Of a DNA stretch of 64,000 nucleotides, positions 33,946 to 44,096 are shown piece by piece. Both the position numbers and the translations under genes were made by a program. The notes under the pieces were generated by a model. The model had not been told where the DNA came from, made no database searches, and was given only the letters and a program-made list of their open reading frames with translations. Every line of letters begins with the position of its first letter. The stretch's first letter is position 1. The stretch comes from Methylobacillus gramineus (GTDB lineage: Bacteria > Pseudomonadota > Gammaproteobacteria > Burkholderiales > Methylophilaceae), in contig NZ_JAJAVE010000001.1 in NCBI RefSeq assembly GCF_020532675.1, positions 372,001-436,000 of the forward strand. The letters are read 5' to 3'.

Positions 33946-35244
33946 TTAATTGTCACCAGGATTGATGGCAGCGCGCCAGCTGGCAAGGGATTTGGCAAAG
34001 TCTGCATGGGCGGTGGCGGCATCAATTTGCAATGCGCGCAATACACGGCGTGCATCCAGCAGGTCAGTGACACCCATTGCGCCATGCTGATAAGCAAACT
34101 CAGCGGCGTGGGCCGTTTTTTCTGCTTCCAGCAGCATGTTCTGGTCATAGCGATTGACCTTCTCAATGGCGGCATCCAGATCAGCGCGGGCGCGGCTGAC
34201 TTCACCTACTGCATTGGCTCGAATGCGATCTTCAGCCTCCATGGCCGTGGTGTAGTCCACCTCGGCACGGGCGATCTCTCCCTGATACTGATAGCCGGTA
34301 AACAAAGGAATACTGAAACCAGCGCCTATGGTATTACGGCCATTATTATTGCCGCCTCCCCCTCCGCCAGCACTCGGGTAGTGTTCATATTGCATGCCGA
34401 TGGTGATGTCCCGCGTAGTGAATGCCTGCGCAAGTTTTCGGTTCTCGTTGGCCACCTGGATGCGCGCCATGGCCGCCTGGATATCGGGGCGCTGGTCGAG
34501 CTGGTCTTCACTCGCGGGGATAATCGCAGTAGTGGTCTCTGGCCAGCTGTCATTGATGCGGATGACATTGGCTTGTTGTTCCTTGCCGATGAGGTAGGCA
34601 AGGTCCGCCTGGGCTTTCTGCCGTTCGGCCTGGGCTTGGCGCAGATCGTTCTGGGCGCGCAGCACGTCTATCCGAATCCGTGCCGCATCAGTGCTTGAAA
34701 TGTCGCCAGCCTTTAGTCTCAGTTCTGCTGCGTTTAACATATTCTGGTAAAGCGCCTGGTTGCTCTGCAATATCTCTTCACTTTGCTGGGCAAGCAGCAA
34801 ATCGTAATAAGCGATATAAAGCGTTTGTTTTTGCAGGCGAAATGCGTCACGTAAATCCAGCTCGCTAGCCTGTACTGCATTCTGTGCCAGGGCCATGCGC
34901 AAAGCACGCTTGTTGCCACGTTCAATCGGCTGCTCAATCCGGGCAATGGTATCGACAGTCCGGTTGCTGAGGCCGCCGTTACCATTACTGCCTTGCAGAT
35001 TGAAGTTGTTGGTATTGAGGGAAAATGTGGGATTGGGGCGTTGTGCCGCCGTGAGGGTATCTGCTTTTGCACCTTCCAGATAGCGTTCGGAAAGCAGGAG
35101 TTCGCGGTTGTTTACGGTAAATAGATCATTGGCCTTCGACAGGGTCAACTGGGCAAGATCATCAATTTCTGCAGCTTGAAGAACGGATGGGCTATGACAT
35201 AGCAGCGCCACCAGAGTTGTATACGTCAATAGACGCCACTGCAT
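33946..35244 (-). CDS. Heavy-metal RND outer-membrane channel, CzcC family
   Basis: 432 residues from the ATG at 35244, chosen because it follows a GAGAG box and begins a good signal peptide (LLTYTTLVALLCHSPSVLQA). An alternative start 9 residues upstream is possible. Two TolC-like OEP repeats are visible, with ERYLEGAKADTLTAAQRPNP early and RPDIQAAMARIQVANENRKL in the second. A Gly/Asn-rich loop (AGGGGGGNNNGR) lies between strands. It makes the trimeric outer-membrane duct for the CzcB- and CzcA-like proteins and is the first gene of the operon. No metal-sensing regulator gene is adjacent. Confidence 0.88.
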   Translation of the reverse strand: MQWRLLTYTTLVALLCHSPSVLQAAEIDDLAQLTLSKANDLFTVNNRELLLSERYLEGAKADTLTAAQRPNPTFSLNTNNFNLQGSNGNGGLSNRTVDTIARIEQPIERGNKRALRMALAQNAVQASELDLRDAFRLQKQTLYIAYYDLLLAQQSEEILQSNQALYQNMLNAAELRLKAGDISSTDAARIRIDVLRAQNDLRQAQAERQKAQADLAYLIGKEQQANVIRINDSWPETTTAIIPASEDQLDQRPDIQAAMARIQVANENRKLAQAFTTRDITIGMQYEHYPSAGGGGGGNNNGRNTIGAGFSIPLFTGYQYQGEIARAEVDYTTAMEAEDRIRANAVGEVSRARADLDAAIEKVNRYDQNMLLEAEKTAHAAEFAYQHGAMGVTDLLDARRVLRALQIDAATAHADFAKSLASWRAAINPGDN

Positions 35245-35335
35245 GTTGTTCTCTCTTTTTTTCATGCACACCAGCGTGCGATGAATAGTAAACGCGAGAG
35301 AGATTCTTTAGTTTACAGAGCGGGAGACTATATTT

Positions 35336-35875
35336 TCATGCCTTGAGCAAGACGATCACTGCTCCGCTGCCACCGTCCTGCCGGCGCGCCTGGGCATAGG
35401 CGATCACCTCGTCTTTTTGCATGAGCCAATTGCGTAGTTTGTGCTTGAGTATGGGTTCGCGATTGCGTGAGCTCAGGCCTTTACCATGAATGATGCGGAC
35501 ACAGCGTATGCCACGTTTTTTACAGTGATGCAAAAACTCTGCAACATACAACCTGGCTTCATCACTGACCATGCCATGAAGATCGATGGCGGCCTGAACC
35601 ACCCAATGACCTCGCCTCAGCTTGCTCAAGATGTCAGGGGCGTGGCCTTCACGCAGGTAAAGCAGTTCCTCTCCGCTTTCAAGTTCATGAGAAGGAATGT
35701 AGTGGTCACTGAGCGAATCTGCCAGTGCCTGGCGCTCATCGCGAATGAATTGCCGCGGAATCGGCTTGGGGCTGGGAATGGGATGATGCAAGCGGGACGG
35801 TTTTAACGGGCGAGCGCCTTTGACTGCTTCAAGGAACAGTTCAATTGCATCGTCCTTGTCGTCCTCGTCCACCAT
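35336..35875 (-). CDS. Smr-domain protein (putative endonuclease)
   Basis: 179 residues, the size of the stand-alone Smr proteins related to E. coli SmrA/SmrB. The C-terminal Smr domain shows IDLHGMVSDEARLYVAEFLH, then CVRIIHGKGLSS, the LDxHG and HGxG motifs of the nuclease family. The N-terminal half is charged and probably flexible. E. coli SmrB cleaves mRNA between collided ribosomes; whether this protein does the same is inference. It lies next to trxB, separated by trxB's terminator. Confidence 0.85.
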   Translation of the reverse strand: MVDEDDKDDAIELFLEAVKGARPLKPSRLHHPIPSPKPIPRQFIRDERQALADSLSDHYIPSHELESGEELLYLREGHAPDILSKLRRGHWVVQAAIDLHGMVSDEARLYVAEFLHHCKKRGIRCVRIIHGKGLSSRNREPILKHKLRNWLMQKDEVIAYAQARRQDGGSGAVIVLLKA

Positions 35876-35895
35876 GATGTCAACCTGTTGCTACT

Positions 35896-35930
35896 GAAAA
35901 ATCAGCGGCAGGCAAGTGCCTGCCGCTGAT
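35896..35930 (-). terminator. Rho-independent terminator of trxB
   Basis: On the minus strand ATCAGCGGCAGGCA pairs with TGCCTGCCGCTGAT in a 14-bp stem, followed by five Ts. It lies directly after the trxB stop. Confidence 0.88.
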
Positions 35931-35933
35931 GAC

Positions 35934-36914
<981 letters not shown>

Positions 36915-36930
36915 TTAAATGAGGCGAATC

Positions 36931-37413
36931 TTATGGTTTTTCAAGCAGGCTACGCAACATCCATGCAGTTTTTTCATGAATTTGCAGGCGTTGCGTCAAC
37001 AGGTCGGCTGTCGCTTCATCGGATGCTTTTTCTGCCGCTGGAAATATTGAGCGGGCTGTACGTACAACAGCTTCGTGGCCTGCAACCAGTTCCTTGATCA
37101 TCTCTGGCGCATGTGGAACGCCATCGCTTTCAGCGATGGAAGTCAGCTTGCTGAACTCCTTGTAAGTACCGGGCGCATGAAAATCCAGCGAGCGGATACG
37201 TTCAGCAATCTGGTCAACGGCCGTCCAAAGTTCGTTGTATTGTTCTTCAAACATCAGATGTAGGGTGCGGAATTGTGGCCCTGTAACATTCCAGTGAAAG
37301 TAATGGGTTTTCAGGTACAAGGTATAAGTATCTGCCAAAAAGCGCGATAGGCCTTCTGCAATTTTTTTACGGTCTTTTTCACTAATGCCAATGTCTACCA
37401 TTTTATTCTCCAT
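36931..37413 (-). CDS. dps: Dps-family ferritin-like protein
   Basis: 160 residues, Dps-sized. The ferroxidase residues at the dimer interface are visible: [20 protein letters not shown] (His and the following His/Glu) and then [12 protein letters not shown] (Asp, Glu). The dodecamer oxidises Fe(II) with peroxide, stores iron and protects DNA. The N-terminus ([19 protein letters not shown]) is moderately basic, so DNA binding is possible. It is followed by trxB 46 bases further. The 366 bases upstream hold no other gene and should include its promoter. Confidence 0.93.
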   Translation of the reverse strand: MENKMVDIGISEKDRKKIAEGLSRFLADTYTLYLKTHYFHWNVTGPQFRTLHLMFEEQYNELWTAVDQIAERIRSLDFHAPGTYKEFSKLTSIAESDGVPHAPEMIKELVAGHEAVVRTARSIFPAAEKASDEATADLLTQRLQIHEKTAWMLRSLLEKP

Positions 37414-37779
37414 TATTTAAATAGATGGGCTTAATTCCAGCCATGAATTGTTCTATACCAGACCATTGTAGCCAATCTTAGTTTCTGTGCGACTAGACTT
37501 TCAATAGTGTAGAGGGGCAGATGTCTTTCGTGCAAATTGATTGTTCTTATTTGAGTGATAGCTAAATTTAATCACGTTGAATATAGGTGTGGATGGATAC
37601 ATGCATCATATTCAGCTTGAGCAGGCCTTTGAATATTGTTACCCCCAATATGCAACGTAGAAATAGCCTGGTGGTTTGGGGAATTATTCCGCATATGCTG
37701 AGTCAGAAAACATGACGGGGACAAAATCCCGGTCATTGTTTAGTTGCCATCTCCCAAAAGGAAAGTAGAAGGAAGTCTC
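37414..37779. other. Intergenic region between dps and a small gene
   Basis: 366 bases with no supported gene. It should contain divergent promoters for dps (minus) and the small gene at 37780 (plus). I see no clear operator or RNA gene. Confidence 0.4.
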
Positions 37780-37980
37780 ATGCAAGCTGAAGTCCATGTT
37801 GTGCCCGTTTCCGCTGTGAAGGTTCAGCGTTCTGATCTTCATCCCTCCCAATTGACGCATTCGCAATACATTGTTGCTGAAAATGTTGCTGAAAAAGAAG
37901 CAGCATTTGATCGTGTCAGCCGCGCTGGCAATGCCCGTGCGTTGGTGAAAAATATTGCAGCATTTTGCGATTGTGTTTGA
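37780..37980 (+). CDS. Small unrecognised protein
   Basis: 66 residues starting MQAEVHVVPVSAVKVQ. The ATG at 37780 is preceded by GGAAG at good spacing, and the gene is followed by a strong terminator, so it forms its own short transcript. The protein is soluble and mildly basic, with a helical second half (VAENVAEKEAAFDRVSRAGN) and a C-terminal CDC. No family is recognised. A start 12 codons upstream is possible but less likely. Confidence 0.6.
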   Translation: MQAEVHVVPVSAVKVQRSDLHPSQLTHSQYIVAENVAEKEAAFDRVSRAGNARALVKNIAAFCDCV

Positions 37981-37995
37981 CGGCATAAACCCATG

Positions 37996-38030
37996 ATGAT
38001 GGCTGGAGGCCTGCTTCCAGCCATCATTTT
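37996..38030 (+). terminator. Rho-independent terminator after the small gene
   Basis: ATGATGGCTGGA / TCCAGCCATCAT form a perfect 12-bp stem with an 8-base loop, followed by a short T-run. Confidence 0.8.
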
Positions 38031-38081
38031 GCAGTGTTGTGTCTTATAGGCTTGCCAGCCAATGCCCAAGCGGGTTGATGC

Positions 38082-38090
38082 TGTTATAAT
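38082..38090 (+). promoter_or_regulatory. Candidate extended -10 promoter for ftsK
   Basis: TGTTATAAT is an extended -10 element (TGnTATAAT) 40 bases before the ftsK start. No good -35 box is seen, which is usual for this promoter type. Confidence 0.4.
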
Positions 38091-38129
38091 CAGGGCAGCT
38101 TATATTCTCGTGTCGGGTCATAGATCATC

Positions 38130-40424
38130 TTGTTTTTCCAGAAAAAAAGCGCGCCACTCAACAGCCGTCGCGAAGCTGCCCCAATTGAAACGCCAGGCAT
38201 CGTCAAGGAAGCCTGGTGGTTAGGCCTGGTCGTGGTCGGGATTTATCTCACCCTGATCTTGCTGACTTACCGGCAGGATGATCCGTCATGGTCGCACAGC
38301 GCAAGCGATAGCGACGTTACACAAAATGCAGGCGGCACTATAGGCGCCTGGCTGTCTGACATACTGCTTTATCTGTTTGGTTTTTCAGCCTGGTGGTGGG
38401 TAGTGTTGTCGTTCTATGCCATGTGGCTGGTATATCTGCGTCTGGAAGCGGTGAGTTCTGAGCACAAACCCCTGATCGTCGTGAATCTCAGTGGTTTCCT
38501 GATGTTGCTGCTTTCCTCTGCCGCGCTTGAGGCAGGCCATGTTCATCATTTGGCAGTCGAACTGCCACTGGCTGCCGGAGGCATGCTGGGCTCGGTGATT
38601 GATAGCGGCTTGCAGGCCTTGCTGGGTTTTGCTGGATCAACCCTGGTCTTGTTGTTGGCGCTGGCGGTCGGTTTCAGCCTTTTTACTGGCTGGTCGTGGA
38701 TCAGCATGACGGAAAAACTCGGCTCCGCACTGGAGTTCAGCTATCACTACATCCTCAAAAAATGGCAGGACTACCAGGATCGCAAAGTCGGCAAGGTGGC
38801 TGAGCAACAACGCAATGAGTTTGTGCATAGCGAGCGCAAGCGGACAGAAGATCGCCAGCCTGTGCAGATTGAGGTGCCAGCGACATTCGAGGTTGTAAAA
38901 AGCGAGCGGGTGCAGAAAGAAAAGCAAACACCATTATTCGAAGCATTGCCGGACTCTCCCTTGCCACCGCTACATTTGCTTGATGAGCCTAGTGGTGTGG
39001 TTGAGGTACAGTCGGCTGAAACCCTGGAATTCACCTCCCGCCTGATTGAACGCAAGCTCATGGACTTTGGTATCGAGGTCAAGGTGGTGACAGCATTGCC
39101 GGGCCCGGTTATTACACGCTATGAAATCGCTCCTGCGGCTGGCGTCAAGGGCAGCCAGGTAGCTAATTTATCCAGGGATTTGGCGCGCGCCTTGTCTGTG
39201 ATCAGCGTGCGAGTGGTGGAGACAATCCCCGGCAAGACTTACATGGGGCTGGAAATACCCAATCCCAAGCGCCAGATTGTCTATCTCTCTGAAATCCTCG
39301 GTTCTCAGGTCTATGCCGACGTAACCTCGCCGCTGGCCATTGCCATGGGCAAGGATATCTCTGGCAAGCCAGTGGTGGCTGATCTGGCCAAGATGCCACA
39401 TGTGCTGGTGGCGGGTACGACCGGCTCTGGTAAATCCGTGGCTATCAATGCCATGATACTGAGCCTGGTTTACAAAGCTGAACCGAGCAAAGTGCGCCTG
39501 ATCCTGATTGACCCCAAAATGCTCGAGCTCTCGGTGTACGATGCGATTCCGCATTTGCTGACACCGGTAATCACCGATATGCGCAATGCGGGCAACGCCC
39601 TGAACTGGAGCGTGGCCGAGATGGAGCGTCGCTATAAGCTCATGTCATCGCTGGGGGTACGTAACCTGGCGGGGTATAACCAGAAAATCCGTGATGCAGA
39701 AAAAGAAGGCACGTCTATCCCGCATCCTTTCAGCCTGACGCCGGATGCCCCGGAGCCACTGGAAGAGTTGCCATTGATCGTGGTGGTGATTGATGAGCTG
39801 GCCGACCTGATGATGGTGGTGGGCAAGAAGGTGGAAGAGCCGATTGCCCGTCTGGCACAAAAAGCGCGTGCTTGTGGCATCCATTTGGTTGTCGCGACCC
39901 AGCGTCCATCGGTGGATGTGATTACTGGTCTGATCAAGGCCAACATCCCAACCCGGGTAGCTTTCCAGGTATCCAGCAAGATAGATTCCCGCACCATTCT
40001 GGATCAGATGGGCGCAGAAGCCTTGCTTGGGCAGGGCGATATGCTATACCAGCCACCAGGCACCAGTGATCCTCAGCGTGTGCACGGCGCGTTTGTGTCT
40101 GACCAGGAAGTCCACCGCGTAGTGGAATACCTGAAAGCGCAGGGTGAACCTAATTATATAGATGCCATTTTGACTGGCGGTACCGATGAAAATGCAGAAG
40201 GTGGCGAGCTGGGAGAAAGTGGTGGCGAGGCGGATCCGCTCTATGATGAGGCGGTCGGCATTGTGTTGAAATCCCGCCGTGCCTCTATTTCCTCTGTGCA
40301 ACGTCAGTTACGCATAGGTTACAACCGCGCTGCCAGGTTGATTGAGGAGATGGAGCGCGCGGGTCTGGTGTCTGCCATGCAAAGTAATGGTAATCGTGAA
40401 GTTCTCGCTCCCAATAATGATTAA
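38130..40424 (+). CDS. ftsK: DNA translocase FtsK
   Basis: 764 residues, the short-linker FtsK type. The N-terminal domain has four transmembrane helices (about 28-190). A charged linker follows, then the alpha/beta motor with Walker A GTTGSGKS (about 428-435), Walker [18 protein letters not shown] and the RQ-rich [17 protein letters not shown]. The C-terminal gamma winged helix ([20 protein letters not shown]) reads KOPS sites. FtsK pumps DNA at the septum and activates XerCD at dif. The start is a TTG right after an in-frame stop, so it is the most upstream start possible. lolA follows 25 bases later. Confidence 0.95.
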   Translation: MFFQKKSAPLNSRREAAPIETPGIVKEAWWLGLVVVGIYLTLILLTYRQDDPSWSHSASDSDVTQNAGGTIGAWLSDILLYLFGFSAWWWVVLSFYAMWLVYLRLEAVSSEHKPLIVVNLSGFLMLLLSSAALEAGHVHHLAVELPLAAGGMLGSVIDSGLQALLGFAGSTLVLLLALAVGFSLFTGWSWISMTEKLGSALEFSYHYILKKWQDYQDRKVGKVAEQQRNEFVHSERKRTEDRQPVQIEVPATFEVVKSERVQKEKQTPLFEALPDSPLPPLHLLDEPSGVVEVQSAETLEFTSRLIERKLMDFGIEVKVVTALPGPVITRYEIAPAAGVKGSQVANLSRDLARALSVISVRVVETIPGKTYMGLEIPNPKRQIVYLSEILGSQVYADVTSPLAIAMGKDISGKPVVADLAKMPHVLVAGTTGSGKSVAINAMILSLVYKAEPSKVRLILIDPKMLELSVYDAIPHLLTPVITDMRNAGNALNWSVAEMERRYKLMSSLGVRNLAGYNQKIRDAEKEGTSIPHPFSLTPDAPEPLEELPLIVVVIDELADLMMVVGKKVEEPIARLAQKARACGIHLVVATQRPSVDVITGLIKANIPTRVAFQVSSKIDSRTILDQMGAEALLGQGDMLYQPPGTSDPQRVHGAFVSDQEVHRVVEYLKAQGEPNYIDAILTGGTDENAEGGELGESGGEADPLYDEAVGIVLKSRRASISSVQRQLRIGYNRAARLIEEMERAGLVSAMQSNGNREVLAPNND

Positions 40425-40449
40425 CGGTGAAACCCGTGCAAAGGATGTT

Positions 40450-41058
40450 ATGAAGTTTCTGGCAATATTGTTGATGGCAATGCCTCTGCTTGCGGAGGCG
40501 GCTGGTACGGAGTCATTGAAGGATTTCTTCAAGTCCACGGCTTCCATGCGTGCACGTTTTCATCAGGTGGTGACGGACGCGCAGGGTGGCAAGGTGCAGG
40601 AAGTCGATGGCAGCATGCAGTTGCAGCGCCCGGGCAAGTTTCGCTGGGATTATGAGAAGCCGTATGTGCAACAGATTGTGGGTGATGGTGAAAAAGTCTG
40701 GCTATATGACCCTGAATTGAATCAGGTGACCGTGCGCGCACTGGGCAAAGCCATCGGCTCCAGCCCGGCTGCATTACTGGCCGGCGCACAAGATGTAGAG
40801 CGGAATTTCACTGTGACCTCGGTCACTGAACGTAAGGATGGACTGGACTGGGCTCAGGCAATTCCCAAGGCCGAGGACAGTGGTTTTGAGAAAGTCCTGC
40901 TGGGCTTCAAGGGCGATGCACTGCAAAAAATGGAATTACACGATAGCTTTGGTCACGTCACTGCCATCCAGTTCAGCAAAATGGAGCGCAATCCTGCCAT
41001 CAATAGCAATACCTTCAAGTTTGTCGCACCAGCTGGTGCAGATGTCGTGGGGGAGTAG
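40450..41058 (+). CDS. lolA: Outer-membrane lipoprotein carrier protein LolA
   Basis: 202 residues from the ATG at 40450. A signal peptide (FLAILLMAMPLLAEAAG) sends it to the periplasm. The LolA fold is visible: LKDFFKSTASMRARFHQVV, the GKFRWDYEKPYVQQIVGDGE strand pair, LWLYDPEL-like VWLYDPELNQVTV and the late GHVTAIQFSKMERNPAI. It ferries lipoproteins from LolCDE to LolB. It lies between ftsK and rarA, the order common in proteobacteria. The longer frame from 40342 lies inside ftsK and is rejected. Confidence 0.94.
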   Translation: MKFLAILLMAMPLLAEAAGTESLKDFFKSTASMRARFHQVVTDAQGGKVQEVDGSMQLQRPGKFRWDYEKPYVQQIVGDGEKVWLYDPELNQVTVRALGKAIGSSPAALLAGAQDVERNFTVTSVTERKDGLDWAQAIPKAEDSGFEKVLLGFKGDALQKMELHDSFGHVTAIQFSKMERNPAINSNTFKFVAPAGADVVGE

Positions 41059-41108
41059 TGCGATGGTAAGGCAGCGCCTGCCTGGTAATCAACACATAGA
41101 GATCAAGA

Positions 41109-42419
41109 GTGGCTGGGCTATTTGAACCGGTAGCGCCTCAAGCCCCTTTGGCAGAGAGGCTACGCCCCAAAGTCTTGCAGGATGTGGTGGGGCAATCTCA
41201 TTTGTTGGGTGAGGGTAAGCCGTTGCGCCTGGCATTTACATCCGGCAAGTTGCCGTCCATGATTCTATGGGGTCCTCCAGGGGTAGGCAAAACTACCCTG
41301 GCCCGGCTGATTGCCAATACCGCTGATGCCGAGTTCATCCCGCTCTCTGCCGTACTGGCGGGCATCAAGGACATCAGGGAAGCTGTGGAGCGGGCCGAAC
41401 ATATCTTGCAACAATCGGGACGGCGCACCATTCTGTTTGTGGATGAGGTACATCGGTTTAACAAAGGCCAGCAGGATGCTTTCCTGCCTTTTGTTGAAAG
41501 CGGCTTGATCACCTTTATTGGCGCCACCACAGAGAACCCGTCGTTTGAGGTGAATAGCGCCTTGTTGAGCCGGGCGCAGGTGTTTGTGCTGAATGCCTTG
41601 TCCGAAGCCGAACTCAAGCAGTTGCTGGACCGGGCGCAAGAAGAGATGGCACCTGCCATCACGCTTGCCCCGGAAGTGGTGGAGCAGGTGCTGGGGTATG
41701 CGGATGGCGATGCACGACGCTTGCTCAACTTTGCAGAGGGACTGTTTAATGCCGCGATGGCGGCTGAAATCAGCGTGATTGATGAGGCGTTTCTGCAATC
41801 GACCATGGCCAGCAAGTTGCGCCGGTTTGATAAGGGTGGGGAAGCGTTTTATGACCAGATTTCTGCCTTGCACAAGTCTGTGCGCGGGTCTAATCCTGAT
41901 GCGGCGCTTTATTGGTTGATGCGTATGCTCGATGGCGGCGCCGAGCCACTATACTTGGCGCGCCGTATCATCCGTATGGCATGGGAAGATATCGGTTTGG
42001 CCGACCCACGGGCGATGCAGATTGCCAATGATGCGGCACTCACTTTTGAGCGCCTGGGTAGTCCAGAGGGTGAGTTGGCGCTGGCGCAAGCTGTGATTTA
42101 TCTGGCCGTGGCAGCCAAGAGCAATGCGGGCTACATGGCCTACAATCAGGCGAAAGCGTTTGTTGCGCAAGATAAAAGTCGTGAAGTGCCAATTCACCTA
42201 CGCAATGCACCAACAAAATTAATGAAAAATTTGGGCTATGGGCATGAATATAGATATGCTCACAATGAGCCGAATGCTTATGCAGCGGGTGAAAATTATT
42301 TTCCTGATGGTATGCATGAACCCTCTTGGTACCAGCCAGTACCAAGAGGGTTAGAGTCAAAGATTACAGAAAAACTTAACATGCTTCGCAAATTGGATGA
42401 AGAAGCCAAGAAGAAATAG
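41109..42419 (+). CDS. rarA: Replication-associated recombination AAA+ ATPase RarA/MgsA, with a replaced 3' end
   Basis: 436 residues, full RarA length. Walker A is WGPPGVGKTTLA, Walker B FVDEVHRFNKGQQD, sensor 1 GATTENPSFEVNSALLSRAQ, and the MgsA C-terminal domain carries AIIR-like RRIIRMAWEDIGLADPRAM. It acts at stalled forks. The start is a GTG at 41109. From about base 42180 to the stop the DNA turns A+T-rich and its codons look like those of the defence island next door. A second, frameshifted copy of the rarA 3' end lies at 49090-49226. The 3' end of this gene therefore seems to have come in with the island. Confidence 0.94.
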   Translation: MAGLFEPVAPQAPLAERLRPKVLQDVVGQSHLLGEGKPLRLAFTSGKLPSMILWGPPGVGKTTLARLIANTADAEFIPLSAVLAGIKDIREAVERAEHILQQSGRRTILFVDEVHRFNKGQQDAFLPFVESGLITFIGATTENPSFEVNSALLSRAQVFVLNALSEAELKQLLDRAQEEMAPAITLAPEVVEQVLGYADGDARRLLNFAEGLFNAAMAAEISVIDEAFLQSTMASKLRRFDKGGEAFYDQISALHKSVRGSNPDAALYWLMRMLDGGAEPLYLARRIIRMAWEDIGLADPRAMQIANDAALTFERLGSPEGELALAQAVIYLAVAAKSNAGYMAYNQAKAFVAQDKSREVPIHLRNAPTKLMKNLGYGHEYRYAHNEPNAYAAGENYFPDGMHEPSWYQPVPRGLESKITEKLNMLRKLDEEAKKK

Positions 42420-42480
42420 AAACGTTAATTCAATTGAAATATTAACGGCACAAATGCCGATACATTAGAAAAAATTACTT

Positions 42481-44085
42481 ATGGCAACACTTCACTGGGG
42501 CGGAAAAAATAAGGTGGTCAATCACCACCATGATGTGCCATTCCGTTTGCTGGATAAGCAATACAGCTTTAAAGCGAATGAAGGCGCTCCTGCTAACTCC
42601 ACGAATAATCGAATCATTCATGGCGACAATCTAGAAGCATTGAAGAGCCTTCTTCCTGAGTTTGAAGGCAAGGTGAATTGCATCTACATTGACCCACCGT
42701 ACAACACTGGCAATGAAGGTTGGGTGTACAACGATAACGTGAATGACCCCAAAATCAAGAAGTGGCTTGGTCAGGTAGTAGGTAAAGAAGGTGAAGACTT
42801 AAGTAGGCACGATAAGTGGCTATGCATGATGTATCCGCGCCTCAAGTTGCTTCATCGTTTGTTAGCTGATGAAGGAGTGATACTTGTATCACTAGATGAT
42901 GTAGAGGCTGGAAATTTCCGTCTTTTGATGGATGAAGTTTTTGGTTATGGAAATAGGGTTGCCACAATTGTCTGGAATACCAGAAATACTGATAACAGAA
43001 TAAAGTCTTATTTGTCGCAAGATCATGAAAACATTTTTGTCTACGGTAAATCAGCCTCTACGAGAATTGAGGGGCGTGTAATTAATCGTTCTGATTTTAA
43101 AAATCCAGACAATGATCCACGCGGCCCCTATGTTACTGACCCCCTGAAAGGCAAGGCTACAGCTTCTGAAAGGCCGAATCTTCATAGCTATAACATGGAA
43201 CAACCAAACACAAACAATGTTTGGAGGCCTGATCCTGCAAAAGGTTGGATAACGGACTTTACCGGTTATGAAAAGTTACTTGAAGAAGATAGGATTTGGT
43301 GGCCACCTAATCCAGAAACCGGATGGCCGCGGAAGAAGAGGTTTTTGTCTGAGGTGCAAGAGCGCATGCCAGCTTCAACTTTCTGGTCTGAGTTCAAAAC
43401 GCAATCGGGGGCACGTGAGTTGGATGAGATTCTTGACGAGCGGGTCTTTGCTTTTCCAAAACCAATTTCATTAGTTCAAAGAATCATTAGCTATTGTGCC
43501 CCCCCGAATTCCATAGTTATGGATTCTTTCGCAGGTTCAGGGACTACAGCTCATGCCGTTCTTAAGCAGAATGCAGAAGATGGTGGCAATCGTCGTTTCA
43601 TCTTGTGTGAAATGATGGATTATGCCGAAACCATCACGGCTGAGAGGGTTCGCCGTGTCATCAATGGTTATGGTGAAGGAAGTAAGGGTGTAGCAGGCTT
43701 GGGTGGTGGTTTTGACTTCTACACCGTTGGAACTGCTCTCTTCAAAGAAGATAAGAACCTTAATGAAGAAGTTGGCGCAGAAGCTATTCGGGGTTACGTA
43801 GCCTACACTGAGAACATCCCCACTGAAAAGCGGTTGGATGCTGAAAACTCTATTAGTCCCTATGTCTTGGGTTTAACAAATACAGCCCTGTGTGTCTTTT
43901 ACTATGAAAAAGATCGGGTGACGACACTGGATATTGATTTTCTTGGGCAACTGAGAATCAAGAATCTGTCATCCAGACCTGAACAGTTTGTGATTTACGC
44001 TGATAAGTGTGCATTGGATAAGGATTTCCTTTATAAGCATGGAATTACCTTCAAGCGTATTCCACGTGACATCACCCGATTCTAA
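42481..44085 (+). CDS. Type III restriction-modification methyltransferase subunit Mod
   Basis: 534 residues, an adenine-N6 DNA methyltransferase of the beta class. Motif IV DPPYNTG (71-77) comes before motif I FAGSGTT (350-356), with the target-recognition region (about 165-320) between them. Mod alone methylates one strand of its asymmetric site, and with Res forms the restriction complex. The target sequence cannot be read from the protein. It is the first gene of the island, 61 bases after rarA, and res starts 11 bases after its stop. No simple-sequence repeat suggesting phase variation is seen. Confidence 0.93.
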   Translation: MATLHWGGKNKVVNHHHDVPFRLLDKQYSFKANEGAPANSTNNRIIHGDNLEALKSLLPEFEGKVNCIYIDPPYNTGNEGWVYNDNVNDPKIKKWLGQVVGKEGEDLSRHDKWLCMMYPRLKLLHRLLADEGVILVSLDDVEAGNFRLLMDEVFGYGNRVATIVWNTRNTDNRIKSYLSQDHENIFVYGKSASTRIEGRVINRSDFKNPDNDPRGPYVTDPLKGKATASERPNLHSYNMEQPNTNNVWRPDPAKGWITDFTGYEKLLEEDRIWWPPNPETGWPRKKRFLSEVQERMPASTFWSEFKTQSGARELDEILDERVFAFPKPISLVQRIISYCAPPNSIVMDSFAGSGTTAHAVLKQNAEDGGNRRFILCEMMDYAETITAERVRRVINGYGEGSKGVAGLGGGFDFYTVGTALFKEDKNLNEEVGAEAIRGYVAYTENIPTEKRLDAENSISPYVLGLTNTALCVFYYEKDRVTTLDIDFLGQLRIKNLSSRPEQFVIYADKCALDKDFLYKHGITFKRIPRDITRF

Positions 44086-44096
44086 GAAAAAGAAAA

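Noticed and set aside
40342-40449. Longer N-terminus for lolA
   Set aside because: It overlaps the end of ftsK, and the signal peptide starts at the ATG at 40450.
42420-44085. Phase-variable repeats in mod
   Set aside because: I looked for runs of short tandem repeats, as in phase-variable type III mod genes, and saw none.
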